The notes under the pieces: generated by a model
Database searches by the model: none
What the model was told of the DNA's origin: nothing
The model's input: only the letters and a program-made list of their open reading frames with translations
In this document: positions 10,871 to 22,512 of the stretch, in pieces
Layout: the number at the start of each line of letters is the position of its first letter
How positions within the stretch are numbered: position 1 is the stretch's first letter
Assembly: GCA_026214975.1 (NCBI GenBank)
Contig: JAOBSW010000129.1
Span: forward strand, 1-64,000
Direction: 5' to 3'
Source: Gentiana macrophylla
Lineage: Eukaryota; Streptophyta; Magnoliopsida; Gentianales; Gentianaceae
DNA length: 64,000 nucleotides
Translations under genes and position numbers: made by a program

Positions 10871-10913
10871 TGAGGATCCGGTTCTAGTTGCAGGAGATTC
10901 TACACACCACAAT

Positions 10914-11354
10914 GATGTGTGGATACTTGATTCTGGAGCATCCTACCATATTTGTCCAAACAGGGAGTGGTTTTCTACTTATGAGCAGATGGATGGTGGT
11001 CAAATCTATATGGCCAACAGCAAGGTTTGCAAAGTTGTGGGAATTGGCTTGGTAAAGTTAAGGACTGAGGATGGTAAATTTTGTACACTGAAAGATGTAA
11101 GACATGTTCCACAGATGACCAAGAATTTGGTATCTCTTAGTCTCTTGGATGACAAGGGTTCAATTTCAAGGGTGAAGGTGGACACGGTGAATGTCTTCAA
11201 AGATTCGATTGTAGTCCTCAAAGGCATCAAGAGGGAACCTTGTATATATTACAAGGATCATCAGATCTGCCTTCTTCTTTGTTGCATCTCAAATAGATTC
11301 ACTGATCTCAAAGAGACTCAATTTGTGGCACATGAGACTTGGTCACATAGGTGA
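10914..11354 (+). pseudogene. Copia-A aspartic protease, broken
   Basis: The motif WILDSGASYHIC (around 10917-10955) is the catalytic loop of Copia proteases, with D-S-G as the active-site triad. It is followed by conserved LKDVRHVPQMTKNLVSLS. The frame runs to 11354 and then shifts before the pre-integrase zinc region (HMRLGHI-like text near 11325-11350). The enzyme would cleave the gag-pol precursor. Confidence 0.85.
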
Positions 11355-12130
11355 AAGGGTATGTGTTCTTTCTTCAAAGAGTTTTCTTGGGGATATAAGG
11401 TCAAGAATCTGGACTTTTGTGAACATTGTGTGTTTGGGAAGTTGCATAAGTAAATTCTCGTAGGTTGCACAATACAAAGGCAACACTTGATTATATCCAT
11501 TCAGATCATTGGGGCCCATCAAGAGTTGAGTCATTGGGTGGTCACAGATATTTTGTGTCATTCATAGATGACTATTCAAGGATGACTTGGGTGGTGATGA
11601 TGAAGAACAAAAGTGATGCATTCAATAACTTCAAGCGTTGGAAGGCCCTAGTGGAGAATCGGTTAGGCAAGAAAATCAAGAATCTTCGTACAGATAATGG
11701 TCTGGAATTCTGCTGGACGGATTTTGATTCATTTTGTGCATCTGAGGGTATTGCCAGACATCATACTGTAAGGAATACACCTCAGCAGAATGGTGTAGCT
11801 GAAAGGATGAATCAAACTCTACTGGAGAGGGCAAGGTGTATGCTTTCTCAAGCTGGTTTATCAAGGAGATTTTGGGCGTAGAGGTGTTAAGACAGCTTGC
11901 TACTTAATCAACAGGAGTCCTCACACAGAATCAATCTCAAGACACCATTTGAGATGTGGTCAAGCAAGCCTGCCGACCACTCGGTTCTAAGGGTTTTGGA
12001 AGTACTGACTTACTATCATGTTAGTGAAGGAAGTTGGAGCCGTGGAGCCAAGAGCCAAGAAGGAGTGTTTGTGGGGTATGGTGATGGAGTGAAAGGATAT
12101 AGGATTTGGTCATCAGCAGAGTCCGAGTAA
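11330..12130 (+). pseudogene. Copia-A integrase, broken
   Basis: The GAG pre-integrase zinc region near 11330-11460 is frameshifted. The integrase core follows in frame 11465-11881, with HSDHWGP, FIDDYSRMTWV, RTDNGLEF and the NTPQQNGVAERMNQTL block that carries the third acidic residue of the D,D-35-E triad. A stop near 11880 separates it from 11897-12130, which continues as LNQ..HRINLKTPFEMWSSKPADHSVLRV. The domain would insert the cDNA copy into chromosomal DNA. Confidence 0.85.
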
Positions 12131-12529
12131 TCCTCAGCAGGACGTTGTGTTTGATGAAAATTCTATGTTAAACTCATCGGTGGAGAGGTCTCACTGAGTG
12201 CGAAACCGATCTTTGAATCGATAGTGTTGAGAAAGCAGGTGGAGCTTGGTGGAGTCTCATCGATATGCAACAATCGGTGGATCCAAATCAACACTATCTT
12301 GATCTGGATAATGAACCAGATCCGATCCAAGCCGACTCTTTGAGACCTCGCAGGCGTCATACAAACATTGATCGGCCAGAGTCTAGGCGCCAACAGCCTA
12401 GAAGATCTAATGTTGGGATACCTCCAGGAGATATGGATATGATGATTTGGGTGGATATGCACTCAAAGTTCTTTGAAGAGGTAGAGGTTGTTTGAACCTA
12501 CTACTTACTGTGGAAGCAAAGTGACATGT

Positions 12530-13260
12530 ATAGAAGCATCTCAAATGGCATGCGACCATGAGAGATGAAATGGAGTCATTGTTGAAGAATCGAGACTTGG
12601 GAATTGGTCAAACGACCCTCACGACAAGGGAGCGTGACTTGTAAATGGATTTTCAAGAAAAGGAAGGAATAACAAAGGCGAGAAGGGTCGTATAAGGCAC
12701 GTTTGGTTGCAAGAGGATTGATCAAAAGGAAGGGGTTGACTTTGATGAAATATTTTCACCAAAGTGGTCGAGACACACTTCAATCAGGGTGTTACTAGCA
12801 ATGGTGGCACAAAGAGATCTGGAACTTGAGCAATTGGATGTAAAACCGCTTTCTTACATGGTGAGGTGGATAAGGAGATATACATGACACAGCCTGAGGG
12901 TTTTCAAGTTCCTGGGAAAGAAAACTATGTTTGCAAGTTGAATAAATCATTGTATGGTTTGAAGCAAGCCCCAAGGCAAGTGGTATAAAAGGTTTGGCAG
13001 TTTCATGCTTCAAAGAGGTTACAATGAAGTCCATATGATTGTTGTGTTTACTTGATCTCTTTGAAAGATGGATCATATATCTATCTTGTCCTGTATGTGG
13101 ATGACATGCTGATAGCTGCAGCAAGGAAGTCTGATGTTCAAAATCTAAAGAACTTTCTCAATCTTTGAATTTGAAATGAAGGATTTGGGTGCGACCAAGA
13201 AAATCTTGGGGATGGAGATCCGGAGAGATAGAAGTCGGAAGAAATTATTCTTGTCTCAAA
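12530..13260 (+). pseudogene. Copia-A reverse transcriptase, broken
   Basis: Conserved blocks are legible across several frames: KARLVARG (about 12690), [18 protein letters not shown] (about 12830), SLYGLKQAP (about 12950) and the catalytic LYVDDMLIA (about 13092). At least three indels break the domain. The order after integrase confirms Copia. Confidence 0.85.
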
Positions 13261-13379
13261 GAGGGTTATGTGCGAGAAGATATTGGCCAAGTTTGGGATG
13301 TCTCATTTGCCAAAACCAATAGATACTCTATGGCATCAAATGTTCATTTGTACTGTTTATGCTTCACGATCGGTGAAGA

Positions 13380-14105
13380 GAAGGAGTTTATGTCAAAAGT
13401 TCCCTATGCTAGTGCGATTGGTAGTCGATGTATGCCATGGTATGCACTAGGCCTCGATCCGGCTCAGCAATCAGTGTTGTCGGCAGAGTTTATGGCTCAA
13501 CTGGAAAGGAACACAGGAAAGTTTGTTAAAAGGATATTCGTGTACCGAGAGGTACGGTGATGTTGGTCTCATTTATGGAGGTGATACTGGTCTGGTCATA
13601 GGTTACTGTGATGCTGATTATGCAGGTGATGTTGACAGTAGAAAATCAATGGCTGGTTATGTGTTTACATTGGGAAATGCGGTGGTCACCGGAAAGCTAC
13701 TCTTGAGCTCTGATAGCCTTATCAACTACTGAAGCAGAATATATGGCTCTTACTGAAGCAGTCAAGGAGGGTATCTGGTTGAAGGGGCTAGTCAGTGATT
13801 TGGGGTTGCATCAGGATCAGGCTGAGATTTATTGTGACAGTCTAAGTGCAATATGTTTAGCCAAGGATCAGGTTCATCATGAGAGAACCAAGCATATTGA
13901 TGTCAGGTATCATTTCTTGAGGAATGAGAAGAGGGTTGTGGTGAAGAAGATTGGCACAAAGGAGAATCCTGCTGATATGTTCACTAAACGATTCAAAGAG
14001 AGTAAGTTCGGCTTTGCCTGGACTTACCGAATATTCAAAGCTTATAATCTGCTTTGGAAGCTCTACTGCGAGGCGGATCGGTGGAGTGGATCTTTGTGGA
14101 GATAG
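13380..14105 (+). pseudogene. Copia-A RNase H region, broken
   Basis: Frames 13523-13732 and 13743-14105 carry GYCDADYAGDVDSRKSMAGYVFTL and, after a frame break, ALTEAVKEGIWLKGL, IYCDS.SAICLAKD, RTKHIDVRYHFLR and NPADMFTK. These are the hallmark residues of Copia RNase H, which removes template RNA during reverse transcription. The domain ends about 100 bp before the purine tract and 3' LTR. Confidence 0.85.
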
Positions 14106-14207
14106 TCCGGTACAAGTACATCGGCATTGACGAATGCATCCGGTACAAGTACATCTGGGTTGTGCAACTGTTTGACTACAGGGAGAGTTGAAGTCAAGGT
14201 GGAGATT

Positions 14208-14739
14208 TGTCAAGAAGGTGACTTAAACTCTACATTTTGGTGGAACCAATCAAGACTCGGTGAGTGATGGTCGGTGAAGTGTATTCAATGCGTAGCTTCA
14301 AGAGGGTGGAGTCTCATCGAGCTTCGTCGGCGAGGTGACTATCGGCGAGGTGATAGTCTGCTGAGTACTTGAATACAAACGAGGTCCCACATCCGCTAAT
14401 TACATTATGTAATGCCTATCAAATGTCATTAAAAGGAGGACACGTGTAGGGGTATTTATGGTGCATCGAGATAAAGATTTCTGGCGGCTAGGGTTTTAGG
14501 ATTTGTGCCTATAAATACAGATTGTTGTCTCATTATCCGGTGGTTGTTGAAATCTGTAAATTTCAAGGTGCATAATAAAATATCTCTTTTCGCCCGTGTG
14601 TTTTTTACCTCTCCCATCGAGGGTTTTCCACGTTAAATCTGTGTTCTTCTTGTTTCTGTTTTCTCCTTTGATTGTTTATGTTTGATTGCTTCTGTTTCTG
14701 TTTCTTGCATCTGAAGTTATCTCCATCCGTTTTATAACA
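14208..14739 (+). repeat. Copia-A 3' LTR
   Basis: It begins TGTCAAG directly after the purine tract ending ggagatt and ends ttataaca. It is the partner of 9454-9983. Confidence 0.9.
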
Positions 14740-15327
14740 CCCTCCATGAAATTCAATAAACAAATAATTTTGTTCTTAAACATAAAATTGAGTTATTTGG
14801 GCCCTGGAGGACTAACAGGGCAAAATCTATCCACTCGATTTCGCTTCTACGCGACCAGTTTCAATTGAACAAATTGTAATTGTTATCTTGTCTTGAAACA
14901 AACAAAAAGGAAGCGTTTTTCATTATTTGCAGGAGAGGCAAACAAGCAGACTTCTATGAACTTTATATCCTAAATCTCAGCTATTTATACTTATTATCCA
15001 CTATATCTGTCTATTTTTTCATGGCCTATGGCATGTGTAAACATCTTGGGTGCTCCTCTTTTACTTATTTGCTGTCATACATCCCAGCTTCAGATTATTG
15101 TTGTTTTTACAATAGCACTTTATGGATCCATTTATGTGGTTTTATCTGCCTCATATTCTTTATGTTGATAGATGAAATTTGTTATCTTTTTTACTCTCAG
15201 CTTGTTTTGATATAGTGGAAAGAGGCAAAACGGTAAGCACATCTGACTAATAAAATAGCCACAGCAAGAACTAAAATCCACAGAGTAATCACAGATCAAG
15301 AAGCTAAAAAAAATACAAAACAGACCT
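14740..15327. other. Spacer between Copia-A and Copia-B
   Basis: No gene is firmly recognised. Open frames on both strands are hydrophobic and low in conserved motifs. On the minus strand, text near 15240-15327 would have been contiguous with 20493 onward before Copia-B inserted. Confidence 0.35.
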
Positions 15328-15332
15328 TGTTG

Positions 15333-15714
15333 TGTTGTAAGCGGTAGGTCCAAACACTTGGAATATAGAACTTGATATTTATTGATACACAAAATATACA
15401 ACAAATGGGACACTTGAAAAATACAAGAAGAGAGCAACTAGAAAGTGTTTGATGTGGGAGACTCACTTCACAACTTGTGTGTTTTGTGTTGTTGGCCTAA
15501 GTTACAACTTCTATTTATAGGAAAGGTAAGAATATCCTAGAAAAAGTAGTAGAACCTTCTAGAGATATGCACACTAGATGTTTCTAGGCAAAGTATGCAT
15601 TAGATATTTATCTAAGTATTTTCTAGAATTCTAGACTATTCTCTAAGGAAATAATTTCTAGATTTTTCCCATGTACTAGTTGTAGAATAATCTAGAAGTC
15701 ATTGACTTCTAACA
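15333..15714 (-). repeat. Copia-B LTR (left; 3' LTR of the element)
   Basis: This is a direct repeat of 20111-20492, beginning tgttgtaagcggtaggtcc and ending attgacttctaaca. The few differences include agatatgc versus agaaatgc and gactattc versus gacaattc. Confidence 0.95.
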
Positions 15715-16145
15715 CTCCCCCTCAATGACTTCTTTCTTTTGACGACGAGCTCATTTGCATCCCAAGAGCATTTTTGAATTCCTCGAGCTTGCGGCCCGCT
15801 TAATCCTTTGTGAATATATCTCGCTAATTGATCTTCGATCTTCACGTGAATCATTCGTATCTCATCATGAAGAACCTTCTCTCGAATAAAGTGGTAGTGC
15901 ACTTCAATGTGCTTGGTCCTTGCATGAAATACTGGATTCTCTGCTAGTTGTAGTGATGATATATTGTCGCAATGTAAATCCACTGGGTAGTCAACTGGCT
16001 GTTGTAAGTCTCTTAATAACTGCACAAGCCAAGTGACTTCTTGAGCTGCTACAGCGGCTGCCCGGTACTCTGCCTCAGTAGTTGATAGAGATACAATAGG
16101 TTGTCTTTTGCTACACCAAGATATTACTCGAACCAAGGTGAACAC
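15699..16145 (-). pseudogene. Copia-B RNase H region
   Basis: This minus-strand frame carries ISWCSKRQPIVSLSTTEAEYRAAA, LHCDNISSLQLAENPVFHARTKHIEVHYHFIREKV and GLSG, the C-terminal signature of Copia polyproteins. A frame break separates it from the reverse transcriptase at about 16145-16175. The end of the frame overlaps the purine tract next to the LTR. Confidence 0.88.
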
Positions 16146-16169
16146 GAAACGGTAGTTGATCGAAGAGTG

Positions 16170-17399
16170 TCATGATCCCCAGATAATCGGCGTCCAAGAT
16201 CCGACAAGTCTACATGGCACTCCTTTCCGATAGAATATACCGTAGTCATAAGTTCCTTTTACGTACCTCATAACTTTCTGAACTAACTGCCAATGTGGCT
16301 TCCTTGGACTCTGCATAAATCTGCTTGCAACGCCAACTGCAAAGGAAATGTCTGGTCTTATCAACGTCAAGTATATCAGGCTTCCTACTAGTCGTCGATA
16401 ACTTGTAGGATCATCCAACTCTTTGCCTTCTTTTGAGCTCATCTTGGCATTGACTTCAATTGGTGTTGGAGAAGGCTTGCAGTCTATCATTCCAGACTTC
16501 TTTAACAGATCCTTAACATACTTCTGTTGGCAGAGGAACAACCCATCTTTAGTGTACTCGACTTCAAGTCCAAGAAAGTGCTTAAGCTCTCCAAGTTCTT
16601 TCATTTGAAACCGGACTGATAAGTTCCTCTTGACTTGCTGAACTTCTTTGTCATCATCTCCAGTGATGATAAGATCATCAACATATACCAACACGACTGT
16701 TAATTTGTTATTTTGATACTTGATGAACAAACTTGAGTCGGACGGAGCCATAGAGAATCCACTATGAGTCAAGAACTCTGCAATTTTTCCGTACCAAGCC
16801 CTTGGCGCCTGTTTCAATCCATATAACGCCTTTCTTAACTTGCACACGTATTTAGGATGAGTCGTACTATCGAAGCCTTTTGGTTGCTCCATGTATATGT
16901 CTCGATCGATCTCGCCATGTAGGAAGGCGTTCTTCACATCCATCTGCCATAGTTTCCAAGACTTACTAGCTGCTAGTGCCAGTAAAACTCGTACTGTAGT
17001 TATCTTCGCCACCGGGCTAAACGTCTCATCATAGTCTAAGCCATATTGTTGTGAGAAACCTCGAGCAACTAATCGAGCTTTATGTCTTTCTATGGATCCG
17101 TCTTGTCGTGTTTTCACCTTGTAAACCCATTTGCAAGATATTGGTTTTACTCCTTCCGGAAGAGGAACAAGTTCCCAAGTCTGGTTTTGCTTAAGCGCTT
17201 GAATTTCCTCTTTCATTGCCTGGATCCATTCATCCTTTTTAGATGCCTCCTCATAGCTTGAAGGCTCCATAGTTGCAGTATCATCAACTGTCGCAATGTT
17301 AGCATACTTAGGATTTGGTTTCCTCTGTCGAGATGATCTCCTAAGTTGTTGTTCATGAGGATCAACTTCCTCCATCTCCGGTGTTGGACTTTCGATCAT
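16170..17399 (-). pseudogene. Copia-B reverse transcriptase
   Basis: A 409-residue open frame holds the complete RVT_2 domain. Motifs in order are [73 protein letters not shown], catalytic VYVDDLIITGDD, and the connection block LIRPDISFAVG. This is the longest intact retroelement frame in the Copia-B element. Its upstream junction with the integrase C-terminus (17452-17646) is shifted, so the polyprotein is not continuous. Confidence 0.92.
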
Positions 17400-17451
17400 C
17401 GCTATATTCCATCTCTTGAGTTCTTTGCCGATTTCTCTTGACCATCATCAT

Positions 17452-18430
17452 TTACTTTTGAGTGCATAACTCATCTCCGGTCTTTTCTCTTATTTTCTCT
17501 TCTAGAACAGGTGAGTCAGGAAGCTCCTCATCTTGAGATGACCACCAAGAAGATGCTTCATCGAATACAACATTTCTTGATACCATACATCGATTCGTTC
17601 TTGGGTCACAACACTTCCATCCTTTTCTTTCCTCATCGTATCCCACGAATATGCATCTGATTGATTTCTTGTCAAATTTGCTTCGTAGCTCATCTGGGAC
17701 GAATCACGTAATGCATACATGACCAAATACTTTGAAATGACTTACGCTTGGTTTTCTCTTTTGAGTTTCTGATACGGTGAGATGAATCCAAGCTTTGCTT
17801 GTGGTAGCCGATTGATCACGTGGGCTGCAGTCTTCATGCATTCTACGCCCATAAACGGGCTGGGACATTCTTTGCATGTATCATACTCCGACATGTCTCA
17901 GCTAAATGTCGATTCTTTCTTTCAGCTACCCCGTTTTGTTGCGGCGTTCTCGGACAAGTCAACTGCCGGCGAATATTATTTTGCTTTAGATATTCCGAGA
18001 ACTCGGTGGATGTATACTCACCTCCATTATCTGTACGTAGACAACGTACTCTTTGAAGAAAGTCCGCTTTACTTTACATTTGAATTCCTTGAACTTCTCC
18101 AAAGCTTGGGATTTCTCCTTCATGAAATCCACCCACGTATATCTTGAGAAATCATCAATGAAGTTGATCATATATTTTGCTCCTCCGATCGACCGCTTTT
18201 ATCTTGGTCCAAAACATCCGAATGAATCAACTCAAGTGGTGTCTTTGCTCGGTATCTCGACTCCTTATATGGGAGTTGATGCGCTTTTCCATATTGGCAT
18301 CCGCCACAAACCGTGTCGTCCGACATTCCAACTTAGGAAGTCCTTTGAGCATAGACTCTTTCATCATGACCTTAAGTCTCTTATAACCGACATGTCCTGC
18401 ACGTGCATGCCATAGATCACCGTGTGTCAT
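17452..18430 (-). pseudogene. Copia-B integrase, broken
   Basis: Pieces in several minus-strand frames follow integrase order. The first are HARAGHVGYKRLKVMMKESM (pre-integrase zinc region, about 18360-18420) and [22 protein letters not shown] (about 18100-18170). These are followed by text equivalent to the NGVAER block near 17930, then GYDEERKGWKCCDPRTNRC (about 17580-17650). Four or more indels break the domain. Confidence 0.85.
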
Positions 18431-18900
18431 TTTTCCTGGTTTTCTACATTATGTCGCTTCAAAGTGATCGGTACATATCTTGACTCATTCTTTTCACCTT
18501 CTAGGATTGGAGTCCCAACGACTCTAAGATCACGATAAACCTTCACATCTTGTGGGTCGAACAATACATAATTACCTAACTCGTGAGTTGTGATAATCGA
18601 CAAGAGATTTTTCTTCATTCCATCAACATGCATCACATTTTGCAGTATCACTGGCTGAGAATTTGAGCTTGGCGTGATCACTGTTTCTACAATGTGTCTA
18701 ATTGAAAGCTTAGTGTTATCCGCCGTTACGACAACACGACCTCCTTTGTATTCTGTCATACTTTGAAGTCTTTCTTTATCACCGGTCATATGATTGCCAG
18801 CTCCTGAGTCAACGATCCACAGATTGTGAAAGTTAACACGCCCAATATCACTTGTCATAGTTGCTGCACAAGTTACTTGGTCTTCTTCTTTCACCATAGT
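18427..18900 (-). pseudogene. Copia-B aspartic protease
   Basis: WIVDSGAGNHMTGDKERL marks the active-site loop near 18770-18830. It is followed by VMHVDGMKKNLLSI typical of this Copia group. The frame is open down to the pre-integrase region at 18430. A frameshift separates it from gag. Confidence 0.85.
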
Positions 18901-19907
18901 AGTGTCAATATTTCTTGCTCGGACTTCAACCCTGAGAAAGATGCGTGGACATCCCACTCTGTTTCACTTTGATCATCTCGGGTATCTGAAGTGGTGGCGT
19001 TTCCTTCAACTTGTCTCTTCTTGAATCTACAATCTCTTGCAAAATGTCTCTTTTTGCCACAATTGAAGCAATCATTTTGTTGCTTGTGAAAGCGTTTGTC
19101 TCCTCCTTGAGGTCTATCATTACTTTTCTTATTATCATGTCTCTTCTCTTCAGCTCCCCCTCTTTGGTAACTCTGTCCTTCGTCCTTTTGTTGTATTCCA
19201 TCATATTGTCTTTTGAATCCCTTATTGTTATATCTATTTGATTTTCCACTTGCTTGACTTGCATACAATGCCTCTTCTTCTGACTTTATAACTACGCCTG
19301 CCATCTGCTTAGCCAGCGACTCCTGGTCGGCTAATAAATTTTCCAGCTCATCAATGGTTGGTTGTGTGGCCCAACCTTGTATCGCTGTTGTGAAACTCCG
19401 ATACTCGGGTTTTAAACCATGTATCAATATTCTTCTCATCCGAGACTCACCAATTTTGGACTCTGGATCTAATTCGGAAATCTCATAACACAGAGATTTT
19501 ACCTTGGTGAAATAATCTCGATTGATAGATTTCCCTGGATGAGCGACATCAACTCATTCTCCAAAGATTTGCAAAGCGCGAAATGTTCTTCCTCAAAAAC
19601 GACTAGCCAACGTGTCCCATGCTTCAGCCGGCGTGGTGGCATTCCGGATATGCTCAATCATCTCATCTTCGATTGATGTCTTTATAGCAAACATGGCTTT
19701 CGCAGCTTTCACCTTCCATTTACGCAAAGCCGTGGCATCTGTTGAAGCGGGCGGCGTTGCGTCACTTCCGGTGACATACTCCAACAAATCTTTGCTCTCT
19801 AGGTATGACACCATACACGATTGCCATGTGCTATAATTGTGATTATTTAATTTTTTAATATTACTCACGAAAAATCCGCCATCGTGACTTAGTTTTTGTT
19901 TTGTCAA
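18891..19907 (-). pseudogene. Copia-B gag with zinc knuckle, broken
   Basis: The start is probably the ATG at 19907 (MTKQKLSHDGG). The capsid part reads NYSTWQSCMVSYLES and AKAMFAIKTSIEDEMIEHIRNA. After a break near 19593 the frame 18891-19439 continues with LIHGLKPEYRSFTTAIQGW, a basic glutamine-rich linker and the zinc knuckle CFNCGKKRHFARDC. The usual GH of the knuckle is RH here. Confidence 0.85.
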
Positions 19908-20110
19908 ACACTAAGTAAGCTAGGTCCCTGACCAAAAAGCTCCACAGTCCCGGACTGCGCACGAACAAGAATCGTTGAGTGATTCTTCTCAAACGGTGAA
20001 TAATATCCTCCGACCTTTTACTCTGGCAGAGTGACGACGTCTTTGGTCCCGACCAAATATCACCACCACAAAAACTACTTTGATCGACAAGGCTCCGATA
20101 CCACTTGTTA

Positions 20111-20492
20111 TGTTGTAAGCGGTAGGTCCAAACACTTGGAATATAGAACTTGATATTTATTGATACACAAAATATACAACAAATGGGACACTTGAAAAAT
20201 ACAAGAAGAGAGCAACTAGAAAGTGTTTGATGTGGGAGACTCACTTCACAACTTGTATGTTTTGTGTTGTTGGCCTAAGTTACAACTTCTATTTATAGGA
20301 AAGGTAAGAATATCCTAGAAAAAGTAGTAGAACCTTCTAGAGAAATGCACACTAGATGTTTCTAGGCAAAGTATGCATTAGATATTTATCTAAGTATTTT
20401 CTAGAATTCTAGACAATTCTCTAAGGAAATAATTTCTAGATTTTTCCCATGTACTAGTTGTAGAATAATCTAGAAGTCATTGACTTCTAACA
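20111..20492 (-). repeat. Copia-B LTR (right; 5' LTR of the element)
   Basis: This is the direct repeat of 15333-15714. On the minus strand it starts TGTTAGAAGTCAATG and ends cttacaaca, followed by taacaagtggtatcgg (primer site). Confidence 0.95.
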
Positions 20493-21335
20493 GACATAAC
20501 TAATTTCATGGCCGCCTGAGAAAATAGATGAAGGGAACACACCTTTAGCACAGCAATTTCTGGTTATGAAATCTTCTGAAGCAGCTCCTATAATCCTAGA
20601 TTAGGCATGCAAAAACAAAGAACACATGAATTAGAATCGATGCTCCAATTTGCAAATAAAATCTATCAGAGTACCTGGGAAAACAAGAACGGAACCTGCA
20701 GTTAAATTGATGTGTGGAATGGCAAATATTTCAGTCTCTTCCCTCATACCGGAAAAAGAAATCAATACATAGAGTGGTTCAACTGTTCCAGAGAGTTAGT
20801 AAAGGAATGATTTCATTCCAGTCAACTCTGTACAGAAGCAAATGAGCTGGGCTCAATTTTGTGGTTCCAAATTGTCAAGATGACATGGTGGTTGGAAGAG
20901 AAGATGTGAAATTGGCCGGAGACATGACAGAATCGAAAGTAGGGGTGGGGAGAAGGGGGCGTTTCTGGGTTGAAAGAAGGAGGAGAGTAGGTGTAGCAGG
21001 TTTTTTTTGTGATAATTGATGTAAAAGCAATCGAAGGTGGATTTGATACGGTAAATGAAAGTGGGAAAATGAAGATAACACGCACCGACAAATTTTCGAC
21101 ACGACGCGGTCAGAGACGTGTCCGACACGTGCTGACTGTTTGGAATAATATTCTTAAAATTTTTAATGTTCGACGTGTCTCTGAGACGTTGTCGAGACTC
21201 CCCAATATAGTATCGATACTCCCCGACACTCCTAAATCCAAAATAAAAATTCTATATAGATCCATTTCGACCCAACTTACCATTTCTATAATAATTTAAT
21301 AAATCATAAATCATACGCCGTGTTGAGTTTATATG
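20493..21335 (-). other. Spacer with possible exon-like blocks
   Basis: On the minus strand two short open blocks are bordered by splice-like sites. One lies near 20670-20750 (reading MREETEIFAIPH and ending before gtactctg). The other lies near 20541-20600 (reading IIGAASEDFITRNC and ending before gtgtgtt). Copia-B inserted immediately downstream. I do not recognise a family. The part 21080-21240 is rich in gacacg and gagacg words and is probably a repeat remnant. Confidence 0.2.
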
Positions 21336-21716
21336 TGAAGAGAGTTTGAGAATGTGTTAACACAAGAGTAAACTTCAACTTAGTTTATTCATTGATAAGA
21401 GAGGTGTATAAATAGATACAATTGAGAGAGAGACTAGCTAGCTAGCTTGGGCGGCCACTTGAGTATGTAGATGTGGGCGGCAAGCATGCAAAAAGTAAAA
21501 GTAAAAGCTATGTCTATGACATAAAGTAAACTAGAGTTTGACATATTAATTGTTTATATGTATCACAATTAATATGTCTTTTACAAATAAATAAAGTGTA
21601 CAAATAATATAATACACGAAATAGAGATCATTGAACATGTCCTCAAAGCAGAGGCATAAGAGCACCTCTTGAGGCTGCACACTCATTTGAGGTAATATTT
21701 AGGTAATATTTCCACA
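21336..21716 (-). repeat. Copia-C1 left outer LTR (3' LTR)
   Basis: This 381-bp LTR runs from tgaagagagtttgagaatg to aatatttccaca on the plus strand. It contains the ctagctagctag microrepeat and tataaata, a possible TATA box in the LTR promoter. It is followed by the purine tract complement ccccctcaaatct. Confidence 0.95.
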
Positions 21717-22038
21717 CCCCCTCAAATCTGGTTTGTATATGTTAATGCAGCCAAGTTTGCTATAATCTAGTCTTGAACATAAGAGGTGGAATAGCCTTGG
21801 TAAGGATATCGAGCATTACGATCTCTTGAGGAACATACTGGAGTTGAATAATCTTGGCATCAATCTTCTCCTTCAAAAAATGTCTGTCAATGTCCACATG
21901 TTTGGTTTTGTCATGATGGTGGATCTCTCGCCATGCATAGTCTTTGAGTTATTATCACAAGCAGAGTGTGATAGGTTGTGAAGAGGTCTTTGAAGTTTGA
22001 TGTAAGTACTCTTTTGAGCCAAAGAGCTTCACAAATGC

Positions 22039-22512
22039 CTAAGACAAGTGCTCGAGTTCGACTTCACCCAAGATCGCTTCTAGACACGAGAGGTTGTTTC
22101 TTGCTCCTCCAAGTAACAAGATTGCCCCATACATAGGAGCAATGAGCTCTGTGGTCGACCTTCTATCTATGTGGCATCCGGCCCAATCAAGCATCGGTGT
22201 AGACCTTGATGGATCTATCAAGAGACTTGGTGAAGTGTAACCCTTGGCCAGAGTGGACTTTAAATACCTCGGTATCCTATTCACAAACATCCCAATGTTG
22301 CTCAAGAGGCGGTGCATGAACCGACTAACCAGATCGACACCATATGCAATATCAGGTCTTGTATGGGAGAGGTAGATGAGTTTCCTACAAGTCTTTGATA
22401 TTGTTCTTTCCTCGACAAAGCCAGTGTCACCATGTAGCAGGTATGGACTGGGTCTCTGAGGGATATAGCAGTTTGCACCCCAAAGATGCAGTTTCCTTCG
22501 GGCGAGATCCAA
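22039..22512 (-). pseudogene. Copia-C1 RNase H and connection region, broken
   Basis: The minus-strand frame reads CRKLIYLSHTRPDIAYGVDLVSRFMH in the connection, then LAKGYTSPSL and LDWAGCHIDRRST, the Copia RNase H start. The part toward 21720 (TKHIDIDRHF-like text near 21880) lies in other frames. At least two indels are present. Confidence 0.8.

Larger units (their letters stand above)
9454..14739 (+). mobile_element. Copia-A: Ty1/Copia LTR retrotransposon, decayed
   Basis: The element is about 5.29 kb with two LTRs of about 530 bp (9454-9983 and 14208-14739). A primer binding site beginning tggtatcgagca lies 2 nt inside the 5' LTR, and a purine tract (aaggtggagat) precedes the 3' LTR. Internal order is gag, protease, integrase, reverse transcriptase, RNase H, which defines Copia; residues resemble the TNT1-94/Tork group. 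Every domain is frameshifted or stopped, so it is not autonomous. The 3' LTR ends in taaca followed by ccctcc, and the 5' LTR is preceded by acctc, which would fit an imperfect 5-bp duplication. It lies between the Mei2-like gene and Copia-B. It is related to Copia-D (33843-39211): their integrases align over the whole domain. Confidence 0.9.
15328..20492 (-). mobile_element. Copia-B: Ty1/Copia LTR retrotransposon, minus strand
   Basis: The element is about 5.16 kb, bounded by near-identical 382-bp LTRs (15333-15714 and 20111-20492). On the minus strand the 5' LTR is at the right. A primer site tggtatcggag lies just inside it (about 20092-20105), and a purine tract (ttgagggggag) sits inside the left LTR. 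Gag, protease, integrase, reverse transcriptase and RNase H occur in Copia order. The flanks read gacct (15323-15327) and gacat (20493-20497), a possible 5-bp duplication with one mismatch if the left LTR begins at 15328. The LTRs differ at only a few positions, so the insertion is younger than Copia-A. Confidence 0.92.

Noticed and set aside
17782..18415. Plus-strand frames of about 120 residues
   Set aside because: They are antisense to Copia-B integrase pieces that are recognisable on the minus strand.
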